From assembly GCF_004010155.1 (NCBI RefSeq), contig NZ_RRYH01000002.1:124001-188000 (forward strand): a stretch of 64,000 nucleotides of DNA, read 5' to 3'. The stretch's first letter is position 1, and the number at the start of each line of letters is the position of its first letter. Below are positions 23,166 through 33,795 of the stretch, in pieces. A program made the position numbers and the translations under genes. The stretch is from Solirhodobacter olei. Lineage in GTDB: Bacteria; Pseudomonadota; Alphaproteobacteria; Rhodobacterales; Rhodobacteraceae. The notes beneath the pieces were generated by a model. It worked only from the letters and a program-made list of their open reading frames with translations, was not told the origin of the DNA and searched no databases.

Positions 23166-23948
23166 TCAGCCCGCCCAACCAGGCTTGCGCCGGTCGAAGA
23201 AGGCGGCAATGCCCTCGGCCGCCTCCGCGCTTTCCCAGCGGGCGGCAAGCGCGGCCATCGTCCCGGCGATCACGTCCTCGTCAACGAGCGGCCCAAGCCG
23301 GCGGACCAGCGCCTTCGCCTCCGCCACGGCCCCCGGCGCGGCCGAGAGATAGGGCTTCACCTCGGCCTCGACCGCATCATCCAGTGCCTCGGGCGACACG
23401 GCGCGGGCGAGAAGGCCGAGCGTCACCGCCTCCTCCGCCCCGAAGGCCCGGGCCGAGAAGAACACCCGCCGCGCCATCGCCTCGCCCATGCGGGCCACAA
23501 CATAGGGCCCGATCGTGGCCGGGATCAGCCCCAGCCGGACCTCGGTGAAGCCGAACTTCGGTCCCGTCACGCCAATGGCCACGTCGCAGACCGAGATCAG
23601 GCCGAGCCCGCCGCCGAAGGCCTGCCCCTGCACCCGCCCGATCAGCGGTTTGGGCAGCAGGTTCAGGGCGTTCAGCATCCCGGCGAGCCGCCCGGCCTCG
23701 CGCGCCCGGCCCGCGGCATCCGTCTCCGCCTGCGCCCGCATCCAGCCCAGATCGCCACCGGCACAGAAGCTCTCCCCCGCTCCGGTCAGAACCACGACCC
23801 GAACCGAGGAATCGGCGCCAAGCCGCGCCGCCGCCGCGGTCAGCTCGTCCATCATCTCGGCCGAGAGCGCGTTGTGCTTCTCCGCCCGCTGCAGCGTGAC
23901 CCGCGCCACGCCGCGCCCGTCGATCTCGATCCCGACCGTCTCGCCCAT
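23166..23948 (-). CDS. liuC: Enoyl-CoA hydratase family, probable methylglutaconyl-CoA hydratase
   Basis: A 260-aa crotonase-fold protein. The oxyanion-hole segments are HNALSAEMMDEL with TGAGESFCAGGDLGWM, and VQGQAFGGGLGLISVCDVAI. Crotonases act on many acyl-CoAs. The specific call, hydration of 3-methylglutaconyl-CoA to HMG-CoA in leucine breakdown, rests on the position after liuE in an operon holding the rest of that pathway. It is the last gene of the operon and ends 132 bases before the nuo promoter. Confidence 0.85.
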   Translation of the reverse strand: MGETVGIEIDGRGVARVTLQRAEKHNALSAEMMDELTAAAARLGADSSVRVVVLTGAGESFCAGGDLGWMRAQAETDAAGRAREAGRLAGMLNALNLLPKPLIGRVQGQAFGGGLGLISVCDVAIGVTGPKFGFTEVRLGLIPATIGPYVVARMGEAMARRVFFSARAFGAEEAVTLGLLARAVSPEALDDAVEAEVKPYLSAAPGAVAEAKALVRRLGPLVDEDVIAGTMAALAARWESAEAAEGIAAFFDRRKPGWAG

Positions 23949-23960
23949 CGCCTCTCTCCC

Positions 23961-24807
<847 letters not shown>

Positions 24808-24815
<8 letters not shown>

Positions 24816-25461
24816 CCGGCGCCTCATAGAAGTCCTGCGTGTAGATCTCGGCCGCCCCGTCGCGTGCCATCGCCCGGCGGAAGGCCGGCCGTTCCGCGAT
24901 CCGCTCCAGCCAGCTCGCCAGCGCCGGCATCCCATCGAACCGCACGAAGCGCCGCCCGAGAAGCGCCGAAAAACCCATCGCTACGTCGGCCGCCGAAAAG
25001 CCGGATGGCAGCAGCCAGTCGTGCCGCGCCAGCACCCGGTCGGCCACCTGAAGCACCTTCTCCAGCCGCTTCGCCTCCAGCCGCATCACCGTCGGGCTGC
25101 GCATCCAGTCCTCACGCAGCGCGATATGGTGCTGGGTAAGGTTCGCCAGATGCTGCCCCGCCGTCTCTGCGAAATGCAGCCACTCGAGCCATTCGACGCG
25201 CTCCGCATCCCCCGGCGCCCGCCAGAGCCGCCCCCGCGTCTCGCAGAGCCATTCGAGGATCGCCCCGCTTTCAAAGAGGATCTGCCCGTCCACTTCCAGC
25301 GCCGGCACTCGCCCGGCGGGCGAGAGCGCGAGGTAATCGGGCGAGCGCAGCGACTTGTCGAAGAAGGAATGCGGGACGATCTCGAACGTCTCCCCCAGTT
25401 CCTCCAGCAGCCACAGCACCCGGAACGAGCGCGCCTGGGGCACGTGATGCAGACGGATCAC
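24808..25461 (-). CDS. Glutathione S-transferase family protein in leucine operon
   Basis: A 217-aa protein with an N-terminal thioredoxin-like domain (RLHHVPQARSFRVLWLLEEL, then GRVPALEVDGQILFESGAILEWL) and an all-helical C-terminal domain. GTG start at 25461 overlaps the liuD stop as GTGA. GSTs are not part of the known leucine pathway. It may detoxify or isomerise a reactive CoA-derived intermediate, or may simply travel with the operon. The family call is firm and the substrate unknown. Confidence 0.88.
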
Positions 25462-27395
25462 GCTTCCGCCTCCAGCCGAACGAGCGCCGCGCCGGCCTCG
25501 ACCTGCGCCCCGGCCGCGACAAGCACCTCCGCCACCACCCCGTCGCGGGCGGCGGTCAGCGTATGCTCCATCTTCATCGCCTCGAGCACGGCCAGCCGGT
25601 CGCCCCGCGCCACCGTCTGCGCGGCCTTAACGAAGACCGCCTTGACCAGACCCGGCATCGGAGAAAGCGTCACGTCCGCCCCTGCCCCATGCGCCACGTC
25701 GCGCTCCAGCGGATCGACGACATCGAATCCGAAGGCCCCGCCCGCGAACACCTCGACCCGGGCGCCCTGCCGCACCACGCCCCCCGGGGCCTTGGCCCCG
25801 TCGATCCACCAGTCTCCGCGCCGCTCGGCAAGGCTTTCGCGGCCCTCGATCTCCACCCGCACCCGGTCCGGCCCCTCGACGCGGATCACGGCGGCTGTCT
25901 CCGCCTCGCCCCGACGGAGCGTGATCCGTCGCGGCAGCGGCGCCCAGAGTGTGAAGCCTGAAAGCCGCCACGCATCCTCCCAAAGCCCCGCCGCTGCAAG
26001 TACCGCGGCCACCAGCGCCGCCCGGCCCGGCTCCGCCTCCGCTACAAGGCTGGCAAGGTCGCGCTCGATCAGCCCGGTATCCACCTCGCCCCGCCCGAAC
26101 CCCGCGTGCCGCGCAAGCGCGCCGAGGAACCGCAGGTTGGTGACCGTCCCGGCGACCTCCGTCGCCTCTATGGCCCGGGCGAGCTGGCGCAGCGCCGCGC
26201 CCCGCGTCGGGCCGTGGGTCACGATCTTGGCGATCATCGGATCGTACCAGGGGCTGATCGTGTCACCTTCGCGCACGCCGGTCTCGATCCGTGCGGCTTC
26301 CGCGAAGCGCAGATGCGACAGCCGCCCGGTCGCAGGCAGGAACCCCGCCGGCACATCCTCGGCATAAAGCCGCGCCTCGAAGGCATGGCCGGTGATCGAA
26401 AGATCCTCCTGCCGGCAGGGCAAGCCTTCCCCCGAGGCGACGCGAAGCTGCCATTGGACCAGATCGATTCCGGTGATCGCCTCGGTCACGGGATGTTCGA
26501 CCTGCAGGCGGGTGTTCATCTCCATGAACCAGAACCGGTCGGGGCGAAGCCCGGCCGAGCCATCCACGATGAACTCGACCGTGCCGGCACCGCTGTAGCC
26601 GATGGCTTTCGCCGCGCGCACCGCAGCCTCGCCCATCGCCGCGCGCATCTCGGGCGTCATGCCCGGCGCGGGGGCCTCCTCGATCACCTTCTGGTGGCGG
26701 CGCTGCAGCGAACAGTCCCGCTCGAACAGATGCACCGCGTCAGAGCCGTCGCCGAAGACCTGCACCTCGATATGCCGCGGCGCACGGACGTATTTCTCGA
26801 TCAGCACGGCATCGTTGCCGAAGGCGGTCCTGGCCTCGCCGCGCGCGGAGACGAGCGCATCCGCGAAGTCCGCCGCCCGGTCGACCCGGCGCATGCCCTT
26901 GCCGCCGCCGCCCGCGACGGCCTTGATCAGGACCGGGTAGCCTACATCGGCCGCAGCCTGCGCCAGATGCGCCTCCGCCTGCTCCGCGCCATGGTAGCCC
27001 GGCACGACCGGAACCCCCGCCTCCGCCATCAGCCGCTTGGCCGCGTCCTTCAGCCCCATCGCCCGGATCGCCCGCGCCGAAGGTCCGATGAAGACCAGCC
27101 CCGCCGCCTCGACCGCATCCACGAACTCCGGGTTCTCGCTTAGGAACCCATAACCCGGGTGGATCGCCTCCGCCCCCGAGGCCCTGGCCGCCGCGATGAT
27201 CGCTTCTCCCCGCAGGTAGCTGTCCGCCGGGGCCGCGCCGCCGATCGCCACCGCCTCGTCGGCCATGGCCACATGACGCGCGTCGCGGTCGGCCTCGGAA
27301 TAGACGGCGACCGTGGCAACGCCCAGCCTACGGCAACTGTCGATCACGCGGCACGCGATCTCGCCGCGGTTGGCAATCAGGATCTTCGCGAACAT
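25458..27395 (-). CDS. liuD: Methylcrotonoyl-CoA carboxylase, biotin-carrying alpha subunit
   Basis: A 645-aa biotin-dependent carboxylase subunit. The N-terminal biotin carboxylase domain starts FAKILIANRGEIACRV and has the ATP-grasp glycine loop VAGGGGKGMR near residue 160 and EMNTRLQVEHPVTE near residue 285. The C-terminal carrier domain ends with the biotinylation motif EAMKMEH. The ATG at 27395 has GAGGAG upstream; an upstream in-frame ATG would read through a spacer repeat. It acts with liuB on 3-methylcrotonyl-CoA. The specific substrate is inferred from the operon. Confidence 0.93.
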   Translation of the reverse strand: MFAKILIANRGEIACRVIDSCRRLGVATVAVYSEADRDARHVAMADEAVAIGGAAPADSYLRGEAIIAAARASGAEAIHPGYGFLSENPEFVDAVEAAGLVFIGPSARAIRAMGLKDAAKRLMAEAGVPVVPGYHGAEQAEAHLAQAAADVGYPVLIKAVAGGGGKGMRRVDRAADFADALVSARGEARTAFGNDAVLIEKYVRAPRHIEVQVFGDGSDAVHLFERDCSLQRRHQKVIEEAPAPGMTPEMRAAMGEAAVRAAKAIGYSGAGTVEFIVDGSAGLRPDRFWFMEMNTRLQVEHPVTEAITGIDLVQWQLRVASGEGLPCRQEDLSITGHAFEARLYAEDVPAGFLPATGRLSHLRFAEAARIETGVREGDTISPWYDPMIAKIVTHGPTRGAALRQLARAIEATEVAGTVTNLRFLGALARHAGFGRGEVDTGLIERDLASLVAEAEPGRAALVAAVLAAAGLWEDAWRLSGFTLWAPLPRRITLRRGEAETAAVIRVEGPDRVRVEIEGRESLAERRGDWWIDGAKAPGGVVRQGARVEVFAGGAFGFDVVDPLERDVAHGAGADVTLSPMPGLVKAVFVKAAQTVARGDRLAVLEAMKMEHTLTAARDGVVAEVLVAAGAQVEAGAALVRLEAEA

Positions 27396-27421
27396 CGCCT
27401 GCTCCTCGTGGCCCGGCCGGA

Positions 27422-27466
27422 GCCGGGGCTCTGCCCCGGACCCCGGGATATTTTCGGACAGAAAAA
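27422..27466 (+). repeat. Interspersed intergenic repeat, copy A
   Basis: The spacer between liuB and liuD holds a CCGGGGC/GCCCCGG hairpin, then CCCCGGGATATTTT and CGGACAGAAAA. The same elements recur in opposite orientation at 59727-59775. From memory, similar hairpin/ATATTT/GGACAGAA spacers are common between Rhodobacterales genes. It might stabilise mRNA or reduce read-through within the operon. Confidence 0.55.
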
Positions 27467-27516
27467 ACACGATCCGCTTCTTCCTGGCCGAAAGACTCCC
27501 GCCGGAGGCAAGAAAA

Positions 27517-29121
27517 CTACATCCTGAACACGCCGAAGCGTGTCGGTTCGATCGGCGCGTTGAGCGCGGCGGAAAGGCTCAGCGCCAGCACCTCGCGCGT
27601 GCGGCGCGGGTCGATGATGCCGTCGTCCCAGAGCCGGGCGGAGGCGTAGAGCGGATCCGACTGACGTTCGAACATCTCGATGGTGGGGCGCTTGAACTCG
27701 GCCTCTTCCTCCGCCGACCAGCTGCCACCCGCGCGCTCGATCCCGTCGCGCTTGACGGTGGCCAGAACGCCCGCTGCCTGCTCGCCGCCCATGACGGAGA
27801 TCCGCGAGCCCGGCCAGGTCCAGAGGAAGCGCGGCGAATAGGCCCGGCCCGCCATGCCGTAATTCCCCGCTCCGAAGGAGCCGCCGACCAGCATGGTGAT
27901 CTTCGGCACTTCGGTCGTCGCCACCGCCGTCACCATCTTGGCGCCGTGCCGCGCGATCCCCTCGTTTTCGTATTTCCGGCCGACCATGAAGCCGGTGATG
28001 TTCTGCAGGAAGACCAGCGGGATGCCGCGCTGCGAGCAGAGCTCGACGAAATGCGCCCCTTTCACGGCGGCTTCGGAGAAGAGAACGCCGTTGTTGGCGA
28101 CGATGCCGACCGGGCAGCCCTCGACATGGGCGAAGCCCGTCACCAGCGTCTCGCCGAAGCGCGCCTTGAACTCGTCAAGCCGCGAGCCGTCGACGATCCG
28201 CGCGATGACCTCGCGGATGTCGTAGGGCGTGCTGAGGCTGGCCGGCACCACGCCCAGCATCTCGTCCGGATCATAGGCCGGCGCCTCCGGCGTAGCCCAG
28301 GCCACCGTCTCGGGCCGGCGCCGGTTCAGGCCTGCCACCGCCCGGCGGGCCAGCGCGAGCGCATGGGCGTCGTCCTCCGCCAGGTAATCCGCCACGCCCG
28401 AAAGCCGGGTGTGAACGTCGCCACCGCCAAGCGCCTCGGCCGAGACGACCTCGCCCGTCGCGGCCTTCACCAGCGGCGGGCCGGCGAGGAAGATCGTCCC
28501 CTGTTCCTTCACGATGATCGTCACGTCCGACATGGCCGGCACATAGGCCCCGCCGGCGGTGCAGGAGCCCATGACGACCGCGATCTGCGGGATCCCCGCC
28601 GCCGACATCCGCGCCTGATTGTAGAAAATTCGACCGAAATGGTCGCGGTCCGGAAAAACCTCGTCCTGGTTCGGCAGGTTCGCCCCGCCGCTGTCGACGA
28701 GGTAGACGCAGGGCAGCCGGCATTCCGCCGCGATCTCCTGCGCGCGCAGGTGCTTTTTCACCGAGACCGGGTAATAGGTGCCGCCCTTCACGGTCGCGTC
28801 GTTGCAGACGACCATGACCTCCTGCCCCGCGACGCGGCCGACGCCGGCGATGATCCCCGCGCCGGGGGCCGCGCCGCCATACATGCCATGCGCCGCCACC
28901 GCGCCGATTTCGAGAAACGGCGAGCCGGGGTCGAGAAGGTCCCCCACCCGCTCCCGCGGCGGCAGCTTTCCGCGAGAGACATGGCGGGCAAGCGCCTTCT
29001 CTCCGCCGCCGGCCGTCGCGAGCGCCGCGGCCTCGGCGGCACGGGCGAGCAGCGCCTCCTGCGCCGCGCGATTGGCGCGGAAGGTCTCGGAAGACGGCAG
29101 GATCGAGGAGGCGAGCTTCAC
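27517..29121 (-). CDS. liuB: Methylcrotonoyl-CoA carboxylase, carboxyltransferase beta subunit
   Basis: A 534-aa carboxyltransferase (two crotonase-like halves). It has [22 protein letters not shown] near residue 50, the CoA-binding stretches [17 protein letters not shown] and [18 protein letters not shown], and a Trp-rich [21 protein letters not shown]. It transfers CO2 from carboxybiotin to 3-methylcrotonyl-CoA. GTG start at 29121 overlaps the liuA stop as GTGA. It follows liuA directly, as in known liu operons. Confidence 0.93.
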   Translation of the reverse strand: MKLASSILPSSETFRANRAAQEALLARAAEAAALATAGGGEKALARHVSRGKLPPRERVGDLLDPGSPFLEIGAVAAHGMYGGAAPGAGIIAGVGRVAGQEVMVVCNDATVKGGTYYPVSVKKHLRAQEIAAECRLPCVYLVDSGGANLPNQDEVFPDRDHFGRIFYNQARMSAAGIPQIAVVMGSCTAGGAYVPAMSDVTIIVKEQGTIFLAGPPLVKAATGEVVSAEALGGGDVHTRLSGVADYLAEDDAHALALARRAVAGLNRRRPETVAWATPEAPAYDPDEMLGVVPASLSTPYDIREVIARIVDGSRLDEFKARFGETLVTGFAHVEGCPVGIVANNGVLFSEAAVKGAHFVELCSQRGIPLVFLQNITGFMVGRKYENEGIARHGAKMVTAVATTEVPKITMLVGGSFGAGNYGMAGRAYSPRFLWTWPGSRISVMGGEQAAGVLATVKRDGIERAGGSWSAEEEAEFKRPTIEMFERQSDPLYASARLWDDGIIDPRRTREVLALSLSAALNAPIEPTRFGVFRM

Positions 29122-30281
29122 GCCTCCGCCCCCATCAGCTCCCGCCCGATCAGCATGCGGCGGATCTCCGACGTGCCCGCGCCGATCTCCATCAGTTTGG
29201 CGTCGCGGAAAAGGCGGCTGACGACGGAGTCGTTCAGGAACCCGGCCCCACCCATCGCCTGCACCGCCTGGTGCGCCTGCACCATCGCCTGCTCCGAGCA
29301 GTAAAGCACGCAGGCCGCCGCGTCCTGCCGCGTGACCTCGCCGCGGTCGCAGGTCTTGGCGACCTCGTAAAGGTAGGCCCGCGCGGTGTTCATCGCCGTG
29401 TACATGTCGGCGATCTTGCCCTGCATCAGCTGGAAATTCCCGATCGGCTGGCCGAACTGCCTGCGCTCGCGCATGTAGGGCATCACCTCGTCGAGGCAGG
29501 CGGCCATGATGCCGGTGCCTATCCCCGAAAGCACCACGCGCTCGTAATCAAGGCCGGACATCAGGACGCGCACGCCGCGGCCCTCCGCGCCAAGCACGTT
29601 TTCGAACGGCACCTCGCAGTCCTCGAAGACCAGCTCGGCGGTGTTCGATCCACGCATCCCGAGCTTGTCGAAATGCTTGCTGGTGGAGAACCCCTTCATG
29701 GTCTTCTCGACAAGGAAGGCCGTGATCCCCTTCGACCCCGCCTCCGGATCGGTCTTGGCATAGACCACCAGCACATCGGCATCCGGCCCATTGGTAATCC
29801 AGTATTTCGTGCCGTTCAGCACGTAATAGCCATTCCGCTTCTCGGCGCGGAGCTTCATGCCCACCACGTCAGAGCCCGCCCCCGCCTCGCTCATCGCCAG
29901 CGCCCCGACATGCTCGCCCGAGACGAGCTTCGGCAGGTAGCTGCGCCGCTGCTCATCCGTGCCGTTGAGCCGGATCTGGTTGACGCAGAGGTTGGAATGC
30001 GCGCCGTAGCTGAGCGCGACGGAGGCCGAGGCCCGCGCGATCTCCTCGATCGCCACGGAATGGGCGAGATAGCCGAGGCCCGCGCCGCCGAACTCCTCCG
30101 GCACCGTGATGCCCAGAAGGCCCATGTCCCCCATCTCGCGCCAGAGCGCGGCGGGAAAGACGTTGTCGCGATCCACCGCCGCGGCCAGCGGCTTGACCCG
30201 CTCCTGCGCCCAACGATGCACGCCCTCGCGCAGCGCGGCCACATCCTCGCCGAGGTCGAAGGTCATCGAGGCGGTGAACAT
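29118..30281 (-). CDS. liuA: Isovaleryl-CoA dehydrogenase
   Basis: A 387-aa FAD-dependent acyl-CoA dehydrogenase, first gene of the leucine operon. Family motifs are [20 protein letters not shown] (FAD and substrate contact), [19 protein letters not shown], and the C-terminal [49 protein letters not shown] near residue 95 is typical of the isovaleryl type. ATG at 30281 has GGAGG six bases upstream. Electrons would go to ETF. Confidence 0.92.
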   Translation of the reverse strand: MFTASMTFDLGEDVAALREGVHRWAQERVKPLAAAVDRDNVFPAALWREMGDMGLLGITVPEEFGGAGLGYLAHSVAIEEIARASASVALSYGAHSNLCVNQIRLNGTDEQRRSYLPKLVSGEHVGALAMSEAGAGSDVVGMKLRAEKRNGYYVLNGTKYWITNGPDADVLVVYAKTDPEAGSKGITAFLVEKTMKGFSTSKHFDKLGMRGSNTAELVFEDCEVPFENVLGAEGRGVRVLMSGLDYERVVLSGIGTGIMAACLDEVMPYMRERRQFGQPIGNFQLMQGKIADMYTAMNTARAYLYEVAKTCDRGEVTRQDAAACVLYCSEQAMVQAHQAVQAMGGAGFLNDSVVSRLFRDAKLMEIGAGTSEIRRMLIGRELMGAEA

Positions 30282-30304
30282 GGCGATCCTCCCGGGAGAT
30301 TATT

Positions 30305-30318
30305 TGAACACCCGTTCA
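30305..30318. promoter_or_regulatory. 14-bp inverted repeat upstream of liuA (candidate operator)
   Basis: TGAAC-ACCC-GTTCA is a perfect inverted repeat centred about 30 bases upstream of the liuA start. A possible -35 box TTGACG lies at 30344-30349 on the minus strand, but no good -10 pairs with it. The shape fits a TetR-type repressor site; no regulator gene is in the window. Confidence 0.4.
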
Positions 30319-30417
30319 TTTCCATGCCCGCGAAAGCGAGTCGCGTCAAGCCTCCCGCAGGGGCCCCCCGCCCCCGCGTAGGGTGCGCATTCATTGCGCA
30401 CCGCCCGCCCGGCCCGC

Positions 30418-31632
30418 CTACGCCCCGCGCTGGTAAACCGCCGAAACCTCCGCCCGAATGATCCGCGCCAGGACCGCGCAATCCTCCAGGCTGAACGTCA
30501 ACGGCAGCCGCATGTCGAGAAGCCCCGCCAGCACCCGGTCCGTCCTGGGCAGGCTCTGCGCCGGCGCATAGCGCCAGCTGTCGTAGCGCGAGGTGAAGGC
30601 CACGGGCGCCTCCGCCCCGAACCATTTCACCTCTACCCCCCGCGCGGCGCAGCGGCGCACCACCTCCTGCACCGCCTCGGGCGCCCAGTCCGGCAGCAGG
30701 AACTGGAACGAGGAGCCGACGAAATCCTCCGCCTCCGGTCGCGCGATCAGCGTCAGGCCCGGCAGATCCCGCAGCCCTTCCTCCACCACCCGGTACCGGG
30801 CCGTCCAGGCCGCGCATTGTTCCGACAGCCGCGCCAGCTGCGGCCGCAGGATCGCCGCGCGCAGGTTGTCCATCCGGCCCGAGACATTGGGCGTGACCCA
30901 TTTCGCCGCCTCGAAGGCCTCCACCGGCGGCGCCGCCCGGTGGCGGGGGTAAAGCATGTAGCTGCCCGACAGCAGCACCGCCCGCGCCATCGCCTCGGCA
31001 TCGTCAGAGACGATGAAGCCCCCCTCGCCGGAATTCATGTGCTTGTAGGTCTGGGTCGAGTAGCAGCCAAGCCGCCCGTGACGCCCCGACGCCACCCCGC
31101 GCCAGGCCGCCCCCATCGTATGGGCGCAATCCTCGATGACCGTGACGCCGGCCGTATCGCAGATCGCCATCAGCCGGTCCATGTCGCAGAGATGCCCGCG
31201 CATGTGGCTGAGCATCAGCACCCGCGCCCCGCTCGCCTCGGCCTTGGCGGCAAGGTCGTCGAGGTCGATCACCAGATCCTCCGTCACCTCGACGAAGACC
31301 GGCACCGCGCCAAGCGCCGCGATCGCCCCCGGCACCGGGGCCAGCGTGAAGCCATTGGTCAGCACCCGGTCGCCCGCCGCCACCCCCACGGCCCGCAGCG
31401 CACAGCCGAGCGCATAGCCGCCCGAGGCCACCGCGAGGCAGTATTTCGCCCCCATGGCTGCCGCGAATTCCTCCTCCAGCAGCGCGACCTCGCCCGCCTC
31501 GCCCGGAACGGTGTTGTAGCGGTGCAGCCGCCCGTGCCGCATCACCGCGACGGCGGCCTCGATCGCCTCTTCGGGGATCGGTTCCTGCTGGGTGAAGCTT
31601 CCGGTGAACACCTCGGGCACGGCTTGATCCAT
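30418..31632 (-). CDS. DegT/DnrJ/EryC1/StrS-type PLP aminotransferase
   Basis: A 404-aa PLP-dependent enzyme of the sugar-aminotransferase class. The PLP Lys is K197 in YSTQTYKHMNSGEGG; VIEDCAHTMGA near residue 166 binds the cofactor. The ATG at 31632 has GAGGG seven bases upstream. Such enzymes usually make amino-sugars for surface glycans, but no nucleotide-sugar genes adjoin, so the substrate is unknown. It lies 10 bases after the HAD phosphatase gene and may be co-transcribed with it. Confidence 0.85.
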   Translation of the reverse strand: MDQAVPEVFTGSFTQQEPIPEEAIEAAVAVMRHGRLHRYNTVPGEAGEVALLEEEFAAAMGAKYCLAVASGGYALGCALRAVGVAAGDRVLTNGFTLAPVPGAIAALGAVPVFVEVTEDLVIDLDDLAAKAEASGARVLMLSHMRGHLCDMDRLMAICDTAGVTVIEDCAHTMGAAWRGVASGRHGRLGCYSTQTYKHMNSGEGGFIVSDDAEAMARAVLLSGSYMLYPRHRAAPPVEAFEAAKWVTPNVSGRMDNLRAAILRPQLARLSEQCAAWTARYRVVEEGLRDLPGLTLIARPEAEDFVGSSFQFLLPDWAPEAVQEVVRRCAARGVEVKWFGAEAPVAFTSRYDSWRYAPAQSLPRTDRVLAGLLDMRLPLTFSLEDCAVLARIIRAEVSAVYQRGA

Positions 31633-31642
31633 CGCTGATCCC

Positions 31643-32311
31643 TCACAGGGGCAAAAGCCGCCCCGCAACCTCGTCGAGCGCATCATAATGATCGAGCAGC
31701 GCCTCCGGCGCCAGCCGCGCCACGCCCTGCCCCTCCGGCCCGAAGGTGACGAGGACCGAAGGCACCCCCGCCCGCCGCGCCGTTTCGCGATCGGTCTCGG
31801 TATCGCCGATCAGCAGCGCCCGGCCCTTGAGGCCGCCGGCCCGACGCACCGTCTCGTGCAGCGGCAGCGGATCGGGCTTGCGCACCGGCAGCGTATCGGC
31901 GCCGATCAGCGCATCGAAGGCCTCGCGGATGCCGAGCCGCTTGAGCAGCTCCTCCGCCAGAACCTCCGGCTTGTTGGTGCAGACCCCGGTCTTCCAGCCT
32001 GCACCCTTCAGCCGGGCCACGGCGGCCTCCGCCCCCGGGTAGAGCCTTGTGTTTCGGTCGAGGTCTTCTGCGTAAGCCATCAGGAACAATGGATATTGTG
32101 CATCCACCATCTCTTCGCTCCAGGGCTCGCCAGTGCGGGCGAACCCGGCCCGCAGCATCGCGCGGCCTCCGTGGAAGGCGATCAGCGCATCGGCTTCGGG
32201 CGAAAGCAGATCCCCATGGCCGAGATCGCGGAAGCATAGGTTGGCCGCCGCGATCAGATCGGCCGATGTATCGGCCAGGGTCCCGTCCAGATCGAAGATA
32301 ATGGTGCGCAT
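31643..32311 (-). CDS. gph: HAD-family phosphatase, phosphoglycolate phosphatase-like
   Basis: A 222-aa HAD hydrolase. Motif I is FDLDGTLADTSADL with the nucleophile Asp; motif II is in GVCTNKP; motif III/IV read RKPDPLPLHE and LIGDTETD. The length and cap type match Gph, which clears 2-phosphoglycolate. The enzyme class is firm but the substrate is inferred. The start at 32311 gives MRTIIFDLDGT. It is divergent from glmU with a 134-base spacer. Confidence 0.82.
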   Translation of the reverse strand: MRTIIFDLDGTLADTSADLIAAANLCFRDLGHGDLLSPEADALIAFHGGRAMLRAGFARTGEPWSEEMVDAQYPLFLMAYAEDLDRNTRLYPGAEAAVARLKGAGWKTGVCTNKPEVLAEELLKRLGIREAFDALIGADTLPVRKPDPLPLHETVRRAGGLKGRALLIGDTETDRETARRAGVPSVLVTFGPEGQGVARLAPEALLDHYDALDEVAGRLLPL

Positions 32312-32391
32312 CGCATCCTCCCCGCGCCGCAAATTGCGCGTTCCTCCGATCAGGTGCAACACGCTGAAAGGACATGTGATAAAACCCGCCC

Positions 32392-32419
32392 TTGTGACAC
32401 CCTGCCCATCGGCTAAAAC
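32392..32419 (+). promoter_or_regulatory. Candidate promoter of glmU-glmS
   Basis: TTGTGA (32392-32397) and TAAAAC (32414-32419) are spaced by 16 bases, about 26 bases before the glmU ATG. Both boxes match consensus moderately and no better pair is seen in the spacer. Confidence 0.4.
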
Positions 32420-32445
32420 CGTCCGAAGGTGAACAAGAAAGCGTT

Positions 32446-33795
32446 ATGATGCCCATTTCCCTGATCATCCTCGCCGCCGGCCAGGGCACGCGGATGAATT
32501 CCGATCTTCCCAAGGTGTTGCACAAGGTGGCCGGCGCGCCGCTTCTCATCCACGCCATGGCCGCGGGCGCGGCCCTCGGCCCCGAGCGCACCGTGATCGT
32601 CGCGGGGCACGGGGCAGAAGCGGTGACGAAGGCCGCGCTCGACTTCGACGAGACGGCGACGGTGGTCGTGCAGGAGGAACAGCTTGGCACCGCCCATGCG
32701 GTGGCCCAGGCGGCCCCGGCGCTCTCCGGCGCTTCGGGCGACGCGATCGTGCTTTACGGCGACACCCCCTTCATCCGGGCCGAGACGCTGGAGGCGATGC
32801 AGGAGGCCCGCGCCCGCCATGCCATCGTCGTCCTCGGGTTCGAGGCGCGCGACCCGGGCCGCTACGGTCGCCTGATCACCGAGGGTGAGAGCCTTTCCAG
32901 GATCGTCGAATTCAAGGATGCGACTGCTGAGGAACGCGCCATAACTCTCTGCAATTCCGGCGTGATCTGTGCCGATGCGGCGTTGCTGGCCGATCTCGTC
33001 TCCCAGGTCGGGAACGACAACGTCTCCGGTGAATACTACCTGACCGACATCGTGGAACTTGCCCGGGACCGTGGCCTTTCCGCCGGCATCGTGACCTGCG
33101 CCGAGGCGGAAACAATGGGCGTGAACACCCGCGCGCAACTGGCGGAGGCAGAGGCCACTTTCCAGGCCCGCGCCCGCGCCACCGCGCTCGAGGACGGGGT
33201 GACGCTCACGGCCCCCGACACCGTGCATTTTGCCTTCAACACCGTCGTCGGCCGCGATGCGATCATCGGCCCGAACGTCGTCTTCGGCCCCGGCGTCACC
33301 ATCGAATCCGGGGCCGAGATCCGGGCTTTCTGCCACCTGGAAGGCTGCCACGTCAGCCGGGGCGCCACCGTCGGCCCCTTCGCCCGCCTGCGCACCGGCG
33401 CGGAGCTGGCCGAGGACGTCCACATCGGCAATTTCGTCGAGATCAAGAACTCCGTGCTGGACGAAGGGGTCAAGGCCGGCCACCTCACCTATCTGGGCGA
33501 CGCGCATGTGGGCGCGCACACCAACATCGGCGCGGGCACCATCACCTGCAATTACGACGGCGTCTTCAAGCACCGGACGGAGATCGGCCGCGACGTCTTC
33601 ATCGGATCGGACACGATGCTCGTCGCGCCCGTCCGCGTCGGCGATGGTGCGATGACGGCCTCCGGTTCCGTCGTAACACGCGACGTGGAGGCCGAGGCGC
33701 TTGCCATCGGACGTGCGCCACAGGTTGTAAAATACGGATTTGCAAAGAAATTCTTTGACAGGCTTCGCGAAGCCAAGGCGAAAGGAGCCCGCTGA
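32446..33795 (+). CDS. glmU: Bifunctional N-acetylglucosamine-1-phosphate uridyltransferase / glucosamine-1-phosphate acetyltransferase
   Basis: A 449-aa enzyme making UDP-GlcNAc for peptidoglycan and lipopolysaccharide. The N-terminal nucleotidyltransferase has LAAGQGTRMNSDLPKVLHKV. The C-terminal left-handed beta-helix acetyltransferase includes HIGNFVEIKNSVL and the catalytic-site GAGTITCNYDG. The stop overlaps the glmS start (TGATG), so the two steps of the same pathway are translationally coupled. Confidence 0.96.
   Translation: MMPISLIILAAGQGTRMNSDLPKVLHKVAGAPLLIHAMAAGAALGPERTVIVAGHGAEAVTKAALDFDETATVVVQEEQLGTAHAVAQAAPALSGASGDAIVLYGDTPFIRAETLEAMQEARARHAIVVLGFEARDPGRYGRLITEGESLSRIVEFKDATAEERAITLCNSGVICADAALLADLVSQVGNDNVSGEYYLTDIVELARDRGLSAGIVTCAEAETMGVNTRAQLAEAEATFQARARATALEDGVTLTAPDTVHFAFNTVVGRDAIIGPNVVFGPGVTIESGAEIRAFCHLEGCHVSRGATVGPFARLRTGAELAEDVHIGNFVEIKNSVLDEGVKAGHLTYLGDAHVGAHTNIGAGTITCNYDGVFKHRTEIGRDVFIGSDTMLVAPVRVGDGAMTASGSVVTRDVEAEALAIGRAPQVVKYGFAKKFFDRLREAKAKGAR

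Noticed and set aside
32413-33573. Minus-strand open frame opposite glmU
   Set aside because: glmU is unmistakable on the plus strand; the antisense frame has no domain and shadow-like composition.
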